Origin: Candidatus Eiseniibacteriota bacterium | Lineage (GTDB): Bacteria > Eisenbacteria > RBG-16-71-46 | Assembly: GCA_903921835.1 (NCBI GenBank) | Contig: CAIXRL010000730.1 | Span: 1-6,546 of the forward strand | Direction of reading: 5' to 3' | DNA: 6,546 bases | Part shown: piece by piece, positions 1 through 5,041 of the stretch | Numbering within the stretch: position 1 is the stretch's first letter | Layout of the letters: each line of letters opens with the position of its first letter | The notes under the pieces: model-generated | What the model was told of the DNA's origin: nothing | The model's database searches: none | The model's input: only the letters and a program-made list of their open reading frames with translations | Program-made: the position numbers and the translations under genes

Positions 1-44
1 ACCCCGATGGGCGGCCGCAGGTGTCGTTCATTGATGCTACTCAT
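1..44 (-). CDS. possible start of a downstream gene, cut by the window edge
   Basis: An ATG lies 12 bases after the stop of the preceding minus-strand gene and opens a frame (MSSINERHLRPPIG) that stays open to the window edge. A GAGG sequence sits four bases before the ATG, which is a short but usable ribosome-binding spacing. Only 14 residues are visible, so no family can be named. If real, it would be a third gene of the surface-protein transcription unit. A second ATG in another frame at 33 is also open, so the call is tentative. Confidence 0.22.
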   Translation of the reverse strand, partial: MSSINERHLRPPIG

Positions 45-56
45 CGTGCCTCGCGA

Positions 57-731
57 TCAATCGAGCACGACCAGCCTCCGCGTCTGCGCGAATTCGCCCG
101 CGTTCACCCGGACAAAGTAGAGCCCCGCAGGCAGCCTGCCCTTCTCGAGCCGCAGCGAGTAGCGCCCGGGCGCGTACGCCACCCGGTCCGCCAGCACGCG
201 CACGCGGCGGCCCTGCACGTCGAGCACGTCCACGGTGACCTTCCGCGCCACCGGGAGATCGAAACGCAGCAGCGCGCCGCCGCGGGCGGGATTGGGCATC
301 GGCGGGTGGAACGCGAAGGCGAGCGGCTCCTCCACGACGGCGGGCGCCGCGGCGGTCCACTCGACGAAGGGATGGAGCGCACGCGAGTTGGCCTGGTGGT
401 ACGCGAACGGTGCGTAGGCGTCCGCGTTGCGCACTTCGAACGGGCGCGAGGTGGCGCTGCGGTAGGTGAAGACGCCGCCGGTGGTGTCGATGCGGGCTTC
501 GAACGGACGGCTGACGGCTCCCGCGTTCGTGAAGACGCCCGCCGTGGTATCCACGCGCACTTCGAACGTCCTCGAGACGAGCGTGTCGCCCACGCCCAGC
601 GCCGCCGTGGGGCGGGCGGCGGCCTGCCCCGCCCCCGCCCCGAGCGCCAGCAGCGACGTAAGCACGAGCGCAATGCGCTTCGCGGCCGCGCGGTCAGCGC
701 GCCGCAGATGTATCAATCGATGTCGGTCCAT
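57..731 (-). CDS. small secreted repeat protein with FlgD-Ig-like / type IX-like sorting tail
   Basis: This is a predicted exported protein of 224 residues. I chose the ATG at 731 because AGGGAGG lies six bases upstream and a signal peptide follows directly; the frame is open further upstream but has no such support. Residues 1-18 are basic (MDRHRLIHLRRADRAAAKR), 19-31 are hydrophobic, and AQAAA-like small residues near 35-39 mark a likely cleavage site. Residues 53-122 hold a 21-residue repeat starting at S53, S74, S95 and, partially, S116, each with an SR-x-FE core. Residues 142-224 resemble the C-terminal sorting/FlgD Ig-like modules of FCB-type bacteria: PPMPNPARGG, then LRFDLP, VTVDVLDVQGRRVRVL, an APGRYSLRL turn, LPAGLYFVRV and a basic RRLVVLD end. 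Such tails usually direct secretion or surface attachment. The gene lies 55 bp after the glycine-rich surface-protein gene, probably in one operon. The function of the repeat part is unknown to me. Confidence 0.82.
   Translation of the reverse strand: MDRHRLIHLRRADRAAAKRIALVLTSLLALGAGAGQAAARPTAALGVGDTLVSRTFEVRVDTTAGVFTNAGAVSRPFEARIDTTGGVFTYRSATSRPFEVRNADAYAPFAYHQANSRALHPFVEWTAAAPAVVEEPLAFAFHPPMPNPARGGALLRFDLPVARKVTVDVLDVQGRRVRVLADRVAYAPGRYSLRLEKGRLPAGLYFVRVNAGEFAQTRRLVVLD
366..575 (-). repeat. 63-bp tandem repeat inside the sorting-tail protein gene
   Basis: Three 63-bp units and a partial fourth encode 21-residue repeats. Unit boundaries are near 575-513, 512-450 and 449-387, with the partial unit at 386-366. 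The sequence TTCGAA recurs at 435-440, 498-503 and 561-566, exactly 63 bp apart. Units 1 and 2 share the pattern SR-x-FE-x-R-x-DTT-x-GVFT. Unit 3 keeps SRPFEVR and then diverges, and unit 4 keeps only SR plus a late PF. The decay from N- to C-terminal copies suggests old duplication rather than an active expanding tract. Confidence 0.8.
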
Positions 732-757
732 AGGTTGCCTCCCTTGGGAACACGAGT

Positions 758-776
758 GGATTCGGTGCACGAATCC
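758..776 (-). other. intergenic hairpin between the two surface-protein genes
   Basis: GGATTCG (758-764) and CGAATCC (770-776) form a perfect 7-bp stem around a 5-base loop in the 55-bp gap. It lies 10 bases after the stop of the upstream gene and ends about 27 bases before the ATG of the next. No run of U follows in the minus-strand transcript, so it is not a standard intrinsic terminator. An mRNA-stability or partial-attenuation role is possible but inferred. Confidence 0.5.
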
Positions 777-786
777 CCTCGCGACC

Positions 787-2031
787 TCAGGGCAGGACCA
801 CCTTGGCCTGGATCGCCGATACACGCTGCGGGCTCAGTGCGACCAGCGTCGCGAGCCAGATCGAGATGGTCGCGTCGCCGCTCTGGAATACTGCCGGCGT
901 CGTGTAGTCGGGATCCGCGCCCAACACCACGCGCACGGTGACGGTGACGTTCGTGGGTACGTTGGTGGCCGCGATCGTGACCGGCACCGACGAGGCCCTG
1001 CTGATGACGAGATCGCCGCTGACCAGCGCCTGCGCGTCCATGTGCGGATCGCCGGTGGCCGGCTGGCCGTTGATGGTGGCGATGCGCAGCGTGGGCTCGG
1101 GCGCGGGCGGCCAGATCACGACGCCGTCGACGTCGAGCGGCTGCTCGAGGGAATATGCAGGCGAAGACTGGGTGGAAAGCGTGAGGATGTTCGACTCGAG
1201 GCGAATGCGGCCGTTGGCTCCGCCGTAGCTCGACAGGAAGGTGGCGTCCATGGTGCCATCTCCCGACAGCGTGTCGGCGATGACACGTATGGCGCCACCG
1301 CTGCCATTTCCACCCCAGCCGTTCCCTGTGCCGGCGAAAGCTCCGCCCCGGGAGTAGATGGACCCGGTCAGTGTGCAGCGCTGGCCGGTCACGATCAGGA
1401 TCGCACCACCGCCAGCCCCACCGCCGTTGCCCCCCGCGATGCCGCCGCCACCACCTGACCCGCCGATCAGCGGCAGGATACTGCTGTTGCCGTAGACCAC
1501 TCCTCCGCCGTGAGGCGCCACGGAGCCGTAGGCGGCTCCAGCCATGCAGTCGTTGACCGAGGGAGCTCCGCCCGGCCCTTGCCCCGCGGTGGAAGGCGAT
1601 CCGGAATACGTGCCGCGACCACCTGGGAAGCCCCCTGGCCCGGGCGCCGATTCCCGGTTGGTGGTCACGCCCGATCCGCCGTCGAGCTTCACCGTCCCCG
1701 CGATCGTCGCCACGCCCTGCACCAGCCACACCACCGGCGCGTTGGAGGGATGGTTGATGAACGTGACCGTGCACCCGGCAGAGATGTTGACGGACGAGTA
1801 CTTGAACACCACCGCCCACTTCGTCGAGTCGTAGACCCCGACGCCGGTGCCGGTGCCGGCCTGATCCCAAGTGCCGGTGACGGCCTTGCTCAGGTCGATG
1901 ACCGTGCTGCTGGTCACGTTGAGCGGTCCCTCCGAGCCGTTGTTGGCGCCGGGGATCGTGATGTTGGCGGCTGCCGGCGCGGCGAGGAATGCCAGCGCAA
2001 GCAGTGTGAGTAGTGTGTTCTTGGCGCGCAT
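787..2031 (-). CDS. secreted glycine-rich, beta-helix-like surface protein
   Basis: This predicted exported protein has 414 residues. The ATG at 2031 has GTGGAGA seven bases upstream, and a clear signal peptide follows: MRAK, hydrophobic residues 6-18, then PAAA before N23 as the likely cleavage site. Residues 23-115 are a polar beta-rich segment. Residues 116-257 are very glycine-rich. Repeated turns follow: GGGAILIVTG near 208-216, GSGGAIRVIAD near 243-253 and GGANGRIRLES near 270-280. This pattern occurs in uncharacterised bacterial surface proteins thought to fold as parallel beta-helices. Residues 315-414 look like an Ig-like beta domain (PEPTLRIATINGQP, then VTIAATNVPTNVTVTVRVV). Cysteines at 87, 162 and 219 could form a disulfide. 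There is no sorting tail, lipobox or membrane anchor at the C-terminus, unlike its smaller downstream neighbour. Its function is unknown; adhesion or envelope structure would fit. Confidence 0.8.
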   Translation of the reverse strand: MRAKNTLLTLLALAFLAAPAAANITIPGANNGSEGPLNVTSSTVIDLSKAVTGTWDQAGTGTGVGVYDSTKWAVVFKYSSVNISAGCTVTFINHPSNAPVVWLVQGVATIAGTVKLDGGSGVTTNRESAPGPGGFPGGRGTYSGSPSTAGQGPGGAPSVNDCMAGAAYGSVAPHGGGVVYGNSSILPLIGGSGGGGGIAGGNGGGAGGGAILIVTGQRCTLTGSIYSRGGAFAGTGNGWGGNGSGGAIRVIADTLSGDGTMDATFLSSYGGANGRIRLESNILTLSTQSSPAYSLEQPLDVDGVVIWPPAPEPTLRIATINGQPATGDPHMDAQALVSGDLVISRASSVPVTIAATNVPTNVTVTVRVVLGADPDYTTPAVFQSGDATISIWLATLVALSPQRVSAIQAKVVLP

Positions 2032-2115
2032 GGTGCGGTCTCCACGAGGATGGTTGCGTCAATCGCCAATCCAGCCGTGAGCACGACGTTGGCGGAGGTT
2101 GATCCTGAAGGAGCT

Positions 2116-2123
2116 CCCCCCCC
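2116..2123. repeat. 8-base homopolymer tract (G8 on the minus strand)
   Basis: Eight C in a row on the plus strand read as eight G on the minus strand, 85-92 bases upstream of the ATG of the glycine-rich surface-protein gene. It abuts an 8-bp palindrome, GGAGCTCC (2110-2117). A TTG precedes the tract on the minus strand, so it could fall in a promoter spacer, but no convincing promoter could be fixed there. Confidence 0.6.
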
Positions 2124-2399
2124 GCAATGGTCCGAAAGTACCAGTCGTGCGCACGAGGGAATCGCGAGGGCCAGCGGGACGTGCGGCGAGCGACACGACG
2201 CGTCTTCCGCGTGTGCGCACCGCTCACGCCGGCGTCGGCGCTGCGAACATCCGGGGCTCACACGCGTGAACGCGGCCGGGCGCCAGCACGCGGGACCTCG
2301 CATCCCCGCGGCGCGAGGCTTGCTCGACGCGGGGGGTCGCGAGCGCCGCCGCGCCGCCGCCGAAGCTCCTCGCTCCCGGTCGACCAGCAACTTCGGTCC

Positions 2400-2428
2400 T
2401 TGATCCCCACGTTCACCATATGCATAAT
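2400..2428 (+). promoter_or_regulatory. sigma70-type promoter for the toxin-antitoxin pair
   Basis: TTGATC (2400-2405) and CATAAT (2423-2428) are separated by exactly 17 bp and match the consensus boxes at four and five of six positions. This is the only AT-rich patch in the region. Transcription would start near 2435, giving a leader of about 19 bases before the toxin ATG. The consensus is that of E. coli-like sigma70; use by this organism is inferred. Confidence 0.5.
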
Positions 2429-2435
2429 TTCACCA
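2412..2435 (+). promoter_or_regulatory. candidate antitoxin operator: direct repeats around the -10 box
   Basis: TTCACCA occurs at 2412-2418 and 2429-2435, a 17-bp period that brackets the -10 box. An 8-bp palindrome, TATGCATA (2419-2426), lies between the copies. MqsA-type antitoxins repress their own promoters by binding symmetric sites there, so this is the natural place for an operator. The sequence does not match the E. coli MqsA site (AACCT-N3-AGGTT), so which element is bound is unknown. Confidence 0.38.
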
Positions 2436-2438
2436 ATC

Positions 2439-2450
2439 GGCGAAAGCGCC
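2439..2450 (+). other. small hairpin in place of the toxin ribosome-binding site
   Basis: GGCG and CGCC pair around a 4-base AAAG loop and end three bases before the toxin ATG. No Shine-Dalgarno sequence is visible there. The toxin would therefore be poorly or unconventionally translated, in contrast to the good GGAGG of the antitoxin. Confidence 0.4.
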
Positions 2451-2453
2451 TGA

Positions 2454-2780
2454 ATGGCGAGCTGGCCGTGGCTGGTGACGTTGCGCGTCCGCGCGCGTGC
2501 CGCTGCGGGACGTGTCCGGTTCACGAACAAGGCGAGGCTCGAGCTCAAGACCCTGGTACTGCCGCTCGGCCACGATGACGCTCTCGACGTGCTCGCAAGC
2601 CTGACGCCCGACGAGGCGTCCGAGCAACTCCGGTCGTCGGTCTCGGGGGAGTGGCTCTACGTCTACCGCCCGCTGGTTGCCGGTGTTTCGCTCTACATCA
2701 AGCTCGCCTTGCGCGCAGACTGCGTCGTCATCTCCTTCCACCCGGAGGAAGACCAAGGTGAAGAGGAAGACCCCATCTAG
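2454..2780 (+). CDS. mqsR: MqsR-family toxin (type II toxin-antitoxin, predicted mRNA endonuclease)
   Basis: This protein of 108 residues matches the MqsR fold, a RelE-like ribonuclease that cuts mRNA (at GCU in E. coli). The ATG at 2454 is the first possible start because TGA immediately precedes it in frame. Aligned from memory with E. coli MqsR, the numbering coincides: AGRVR (18-22) fits AGQVR, and YVYRP (69-73) fits DVYRP. LYIKL (80-84) keeps Y81 and K83, and VVISFH (91-96) fits the final strand. The active-site positions differ: Q68 of E. coli is L68 here, K56 is S56, and K96 is H96. Residues 97-108 (PEEDQGEEEDPI) form an acidic tail beyond the usual end. The toxin-first order, 23-base overlap with an MqsA-like gene and dedicated promoter support the call. 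Activity is uncertain because of the substitutions. The C-terminal SFHPEE style places it in a divergent MqsR-like subgroup. Confidence 0.72.
   Translation: MASWPWLVTLRVRARAAAGRVRFTNKARLELKTLVLPLGHDDALDVLASLTPDEASEQLRSSVSGEWLYVYRPLVAGVSLYIKLALRADCVVISFHPEEDQGEEEDPI
2744..2748 (+). promoter_or_regulatory. ribosome-binding site of the antitoxin, inside the toxin gene
   Basis: GGAGG lies nine bases before the GTG at 2758 and within the codons for the toxin's acidic tail. It settles the antitoxin start at GTG 2758 rather than the upstream in-frame ATG at 2677, which would add 27 residues unlike the family. It also allows the antitoxin to be translated independently of the toxin. Confidence 0.65.
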
Positions 2781-3228
2781 TCCGACCGTGCGCGAGCGGC
2801 CAATCCGGCGACGCGTCGTTCCCGATGACGAGTGCACCGAGTGCGGCGCCACGATGCACGGGAGCACGGATGCCATGAGCGTGCCGATCAACGGCGAAGA
2901 GATCGAAGTGCCCGGTATTCCGCACCTCGCCTGCCCGCGTTGCGACAACACGCTGACGTGGTTCGCTGACGTCGAGGCCCTGCACCTCGCCGCATTCGCG
3001 ATCTACCGCGAACGCCACGGACTGCTCGCGGCAACCGAGATCCGCGCCCTGCGGGTGCGCCGCCGGCTGACGCAGGCCAGGCTCGCGGCGCTGCTGCGGC
3101 TGGGCACCAACACGATCTCGCGCTGGGAGGCCGGCCGGAACGTGCAGTCGGCGTCCATGGACGTGCTGCTGCGGCTGGTGCGCGACGTGCCCGGCACGCT
3201 GGAGTACCTGCGCCGCCACCCGGCGTAG
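2758..3228 (+). CDS. mqsA: MqsA-family antitoxin with YgiT-type zinc finger and HTH
   Basis: From GTG 2758 the protein has 156 residues. It should bind and neutralise the upstream toxin through its N-terminal zinc domain and repress the shared promoter through its C-terminal helix-turn-helix. The zinc domain shows CxxC at C26/C29 and C59/C62, 30 residues apart, close to the spacing in E. coli MqsA. An alpha-helical linker follows (about 70-90). The XRE-type HTH spans about 94-140: LTQARLAALLRLG, then NTISRWEAGRN. N118 and R122 keep the Asn-x3-Arg spacing of the DNA-contact residues of E. coli MqsA. The first 25 residues are a basic extension (KRK, RERPIRRR) that E. coli MqsA lacks, since its first cysteine is residue 3. 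The start overlaps the toxin by 23 bases, suggesting translational coupling, and a strong hairpin follows the stop. Confidence 0.85.
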   Translation: MKRKTPSSPTVRERPIRRRVVPDDECTECGATMHGSTDAMSVPINGEEIEVPGIPHLACPRCDNTLTWFADVEALHLAAFAIYRERHGLLAATEIRALRVRRRLTQARLAALLRLGTNTISRWEAGRNVQSASMDVLLRLVRDVPGTLEYLRRHPA

Positions 3229-3239
3229 CGCCCGCGCGC

Positions 3240-3269
3240 AACGGCCGCCCCCTCGCGAGGGCGGCCGTT
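3240..3269. terminator. hairpin between convergent genes, probable bidirectional terminator
   Basis: A perfect 11-bp inverted repeat (AACGGCCGCCC at 3240-3250, GGGCGGCCGTT at 3259-3269) encloses an 8-base loop. It starts 12 bases after the antitoxin stop and lies 23 bases beyond the stop of the convergent dehydrogenase gene. The U tract is weak: CGCGTTT on the plus strand and none on the minus. Position and stem strength support termination or 3'-end protection for both transcripts. Confidence 0.68.
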
Positions 3270-3291
3270 CGCGTTTCCGCCGTGGTGACGC

Positions 3292-4773
3292 CTAACTGTT
3301 GTCGATCTGCGCGCGCTGCAGCTTGCCGCTGAAGTCCACGTAGATGCTCTTCCACTCGGTGAACGGGTCCATCATGGTGTGGCCCGCCTCGCGGTGGCCG
3401 TTCCCTGTGCCGCGGTTGCCGCCGAACGGCAGGTGCGTCTCGGCGCCGGTGGTGCCGTGGTTCACGTACACGATGCCCGTGTCCAGGTCGCGCATCGCCG
3501 TGAACGCGCGGTTGACGTCCTTCGTGAAGATGGACGACGACAGCCCGTACGCGGAGGCGTTGTTCACCGCCACGGCGTGCGCCAGGTCCTTCACCTTCAC
3601 GATCGAGAGCACCGGCCCGAAGATCTCCTCGACGGCGATGCGCGCGTCCTCCTTCACGTCCGCGAACACGGTCGGCTCGTGGAAGAAGCCCTTCGCGTGC
3701 GCGCCCCCGGTGAGCGCCGCGCCGCCCGTCGCGAGCCGGCCCTCACCCCTGCCGATCGCGACGTACTTCTGCACGGTCTCGAGCTGGCCCTGGTTGATGC
3801 ACGGGCCCATGTTGACGCTCTCGTCCAGGCCGTCGCCCACCTTCCACGCCGCCGCCATCTTCGCCACGCGCTCCGCCAGTTCGTCGTGGATCTTCTCGTG
3901 CGCCAGGACGCGGCTGCACGCGGTGCAGCGCTGGCCGGTGGTGCCGAACGCGCTCCACACGATTGCCTCGGTCGCGAGCTGCAGGTCGGCGTCCTCGAGC
4001 ACGATGATGGCGTTCTTGCCGCCCATCTCGAGCGAGATGCGCTTGCCGAGAGCGCCGCCCTTGCCGCCGATGGCGTTGCCGACGTCGGTCGAGCCCGTGA
4101 ACGAGACGACCGCGATGCCCGGGTGCTCGACGATCGGGTCTCCCACGGCCCGGCCGGAGCCGAACACGATGTTGAGCACGCCCGCCGGCAGGCCCGCTTC
4201 CTCGAAGATCTTGACGAAGTGCCACGCCGTCTCGGGCGTGTCGGTTGCGGGCTTGAACACGCAGGTGTTCCCCGCCACGAGCGCCGGCATCATCTTCCAC
4301 GAGGGAATCGCGAACGGGAAGTTCCACGGCGTGATGAAGCCGCACACGCCGATGGGTGAGCGCACCGACATCGCCCACTTGTTGGGCATCTCGCTGGGAG
4401 TGGTGACGCCGAACATGCGGCGGCCCTCGCCGGCGGCGAGGTACGCCATGTCGATGCCTTCCTGCACGTCGCCGCGCGTTTCGATGAGGATCTTGCCCAT
4501 CTCGCGCGTCATGACCCGGGCCAGCTCCTCCTTGCGCGCGCGGATGATCTCGCCGGCGCGGTAGACGATCTCCGCGCGCTTGGGCGCGGGTGTCAGCCGC
4601 CAGAAGCGGTACGCATCCGCCGCAGCCCCGACCGCGGCGTCGACGTCGTCGGCGTTGCTCGCGGAAAACTCGCCGAGCACCTCGCCGGTGGCCGGGTTGA
4701 GGTTCTGGAAGGTCCTGCCGCTGCGCGAGGGCAGCCACTGGCCCCCGATATGGTTGAGGAAGCGTTCGGCCAT
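3292..4773 (-). CDS. NAD(P)+-dependent aldehyde dehydrogenase
   Basis: This cytosolic ALDH-superfamily enzyme of 493 residues oxidises an aldehyde to the carboxylate with NAD(P)+. The start is the ATG at 4773, with GGAGAG five bases upstream; the frame runs on to about 4998 but the added residues are arginine-rich and unlike the family. The active site is complete: oxyanion N151 in TPWNFP, coenzyme-binding K174 in FKPATDTP, the FTGSTDVG turn (225-232), general base E249 in LEMGGKN, nucleophile C283 in GQRCTA, and E383 in EEIFGPV. The C-terminus has VYVNHGTTGAE (435-445), LPFGGNRGTGNGHREAG (448-464) and an EWKSIYVD end. This resembles ALDHs of the Thermus / Candidatus Kuenenia type and, more loosely, semialdehyde dehydrogenases (2-oxoglutarate or aminoadipate semialdehyde). 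The substrate cannot be read from the sequence. The gene is single on its strand, divergent from a LeuA-like synthase and convergent with the antitoxin. Confidence 0.93.
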   Translation of the reverse strand: MAERFLNHIGGQWLPSRSGRTFQNLNPATGEVLGEFSASNADDVDAAVGAAADAYRFWRLTPAPKRAEIVYRAGEIIRARKEELARVMTREMGKILIETRGDVQEGIDMAYLAAGEGRRMFGVTTPSEMPNKWAMSVRSPIGVCGFITPWNFPFAIPSWKMMPALVAGNTCVFKPATDTPETAWHFVKIFEEAGLPAGVLNIVFGSGRAVGDPIVEHPGIAVVSFTGSTDVGNAIGGKGGALGKRISLEMGGKNAIIVLEDADLQLATEAIVWSAFGTTGQRCTACSRVLAHEKIHDELAERVAKMAAAWKVGDGLDESVNMGPCINQGQLETVQKYVAIGRGEGRLATGGAALTGGAHAKGFFHEPTVFADVKEDARIAVEEIFGPVLSIVKVKDLAHAVAVNNASAYGLSSSIFTKDVNRAFTAMRDLDTGIVYVNHGTTGAETHLPFGGNRGTGNGHREAGHTMMDPFTEWKSIYVDFSGKLQRAQIDNS

Positions 4774-4811
4774 GGGATCTCTCCGGGTCGTCCGGCGTCG
4801 CGGCCGGCAGC

Positions 4812-4825
4812 GCCCCGATCGGGGC
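4812..4825. promoter_or_regulatory. 14-bp perfect palindrome in the dehydrogenase leader
   Basis: GCCCCGATCGGGGC is its own reverse complement. It lies 39 bases upstream of the dehydrogenase ATG and downstream of the tentative promoter for that gene. It could be a repressor site or, as RNA, a small hairpin. GC-rich palindromes also arise by chance at this base composition. Confidence 0.4.
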
Positions 4826-4864
4826 AGGCGGCGCGCGGGCGAAGCGGACGGAATGGGACGACGC

Positions 4865-4893
4865 AGCGTAGGTGGCGCTGCCCGGGCGTTCAA
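4865..4893 (-). promoter_or_regulatory. tentative promoter for the aldehyde dehydrogenase
   Basis: On the minus strand TTGAAC (4893-4888) and TACGCT (4870-4865) are 17 bp apart, matching consensus at four and three of six positions. Transcription would begin near 4858 and give a leader of about 85 bases containing the 14-bp palindrome. This is the best candidate in the gap but is weak. Confidence 0.28.
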
Positions 4894-4926
4894 GTGAGCG
4901 TCAGGCCATTTGAGAAAGCACCCCTG

Positions 4927-4949
4927 GCGCACACCCCCGCGCACACCCC
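4927..4949. repeat. direct repeat in the divergent control region
   Basis: GCGCACACCCC occurs at 4927-4937 and again at 4939-4949, a 12-bp period, with a degraded third copy (GACACCC) from 4951. It lies between the two divergent genes, upstream of both tentative promoters. A regulator-binding role is possible; the sequence alone does not show it. Confidence 0.4.
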
Positions 4950-4964
4950 TGACACCCTCTCCTC

Positions 4965-4993
4965 TTGCCCGCGGCCGCCCGGAACGGTTTACT
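4965..4993 (+). promoter_or_regulatory. tentative promoter for the LeuA-like synthase
   Basis: TTGCCC (4965-4970) and TTTACT (4988-4993) are 17 bp apart and match consensus at four of six positions each. TTTACT lies in the only AT-rich patch before the gene. Transcription would start near 5000, about 42 bases before the ATG. Confidence 0.3.
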
Positions 4994-5041
4994 CTCACGT
5001 CTCACGGTCCGCTGCTCCTCCCCCGCTCGCAGGAGCCCCCG

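Larger units (their letters stand above)
2032..2453. other. 422-bp divergent intergenic region without a supported gene
   Basis: This stretch separates the minus-strand surface-protein pair from the plus-strand toxin-antitoxin pair. I see no convincing coding region: short open frames here look like high-GC chance frames with arginine/alanine-rich, low-complexity products and no ribosome-binding site. The left part holds the ribosome-binding site of the 2031 gene and an 8-base C run. The middle (about 2140-2390) is GC-rich with no structure I can assign. The last 50 bases turn AT-rich and carry the promoter of the toxin-antitoxin pair. Confidence 0.6.

Noticed and set aside
33..45. GATG/CATC mini-hairpin after the sorting-tail gene considered as a terminator
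   Set aside because: The stem is only four base pairs with no U tract, and a possible ATG overlaps it.
21..941. Plus-strand open frame of 306 codons opposite the sorting-tail gene
   Set aside because: Its composition is arginine/histidine-rich with no recognisable domain. The antisense frame carries a signal peptide, repeats and a sorting tail.
466..1458. Plus-strand open frame of 330 codons opposite the surface-protein pair
   Set aside because: It crosses the boundary of two well-supported minus-strand genes and shows no family features; shadow frame.
1321..1480. Glycine-rich stretch considered as a frameshift or collagen-like/PE-PGRS element
   Set aside because: The frame is uninterrupted, the pattern is not strict Gly-x-y, and the alternation with GGAIR/GRIR strands fits a beta-helix surface protein.
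713..2227. Long minus-strand open frame of 504 codons overlapping the glycine-rich surface-protein gene
   Set aside because: It is rich in arginine and histidine without domains, signal or ribosome-binding site, and runs out of frame through two genes with signal peptides and good Shine-Dalgarno sequences. It is a high-GC shadow frame.
1914..2390. Minus-strand open frame of 158 codons over the divergent intergenic region
   Set aside because: It overlaps the signal-peptide start of the 2031 gene in another frame, has no ribosome-binding site and shows no domain.
3251..3260. CCTCGCGAGG palindrome inside the convergent hairpin considered as a separate operator
   Set aside because: It lies largely in the loop of the 11-bp terminator stem and has no promoter nearby, so a terminator role explains it better.
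3344..4564. Plus-strand open frames of 406 and 326 codons opposite the aldehyde dehydrogenase
   Set aside because: The minus strand encodes a complete ALDH with all catalytic residues. The opposing frames are composition artefacts.
4774..4998. Upstream extension of the aldehyde dehydrogenase frame
   Set aside because: The extra 75 residues are arginine/proline-rich and unlike the family, and GGAGAG is correctly spaced before the ATG at 4773.
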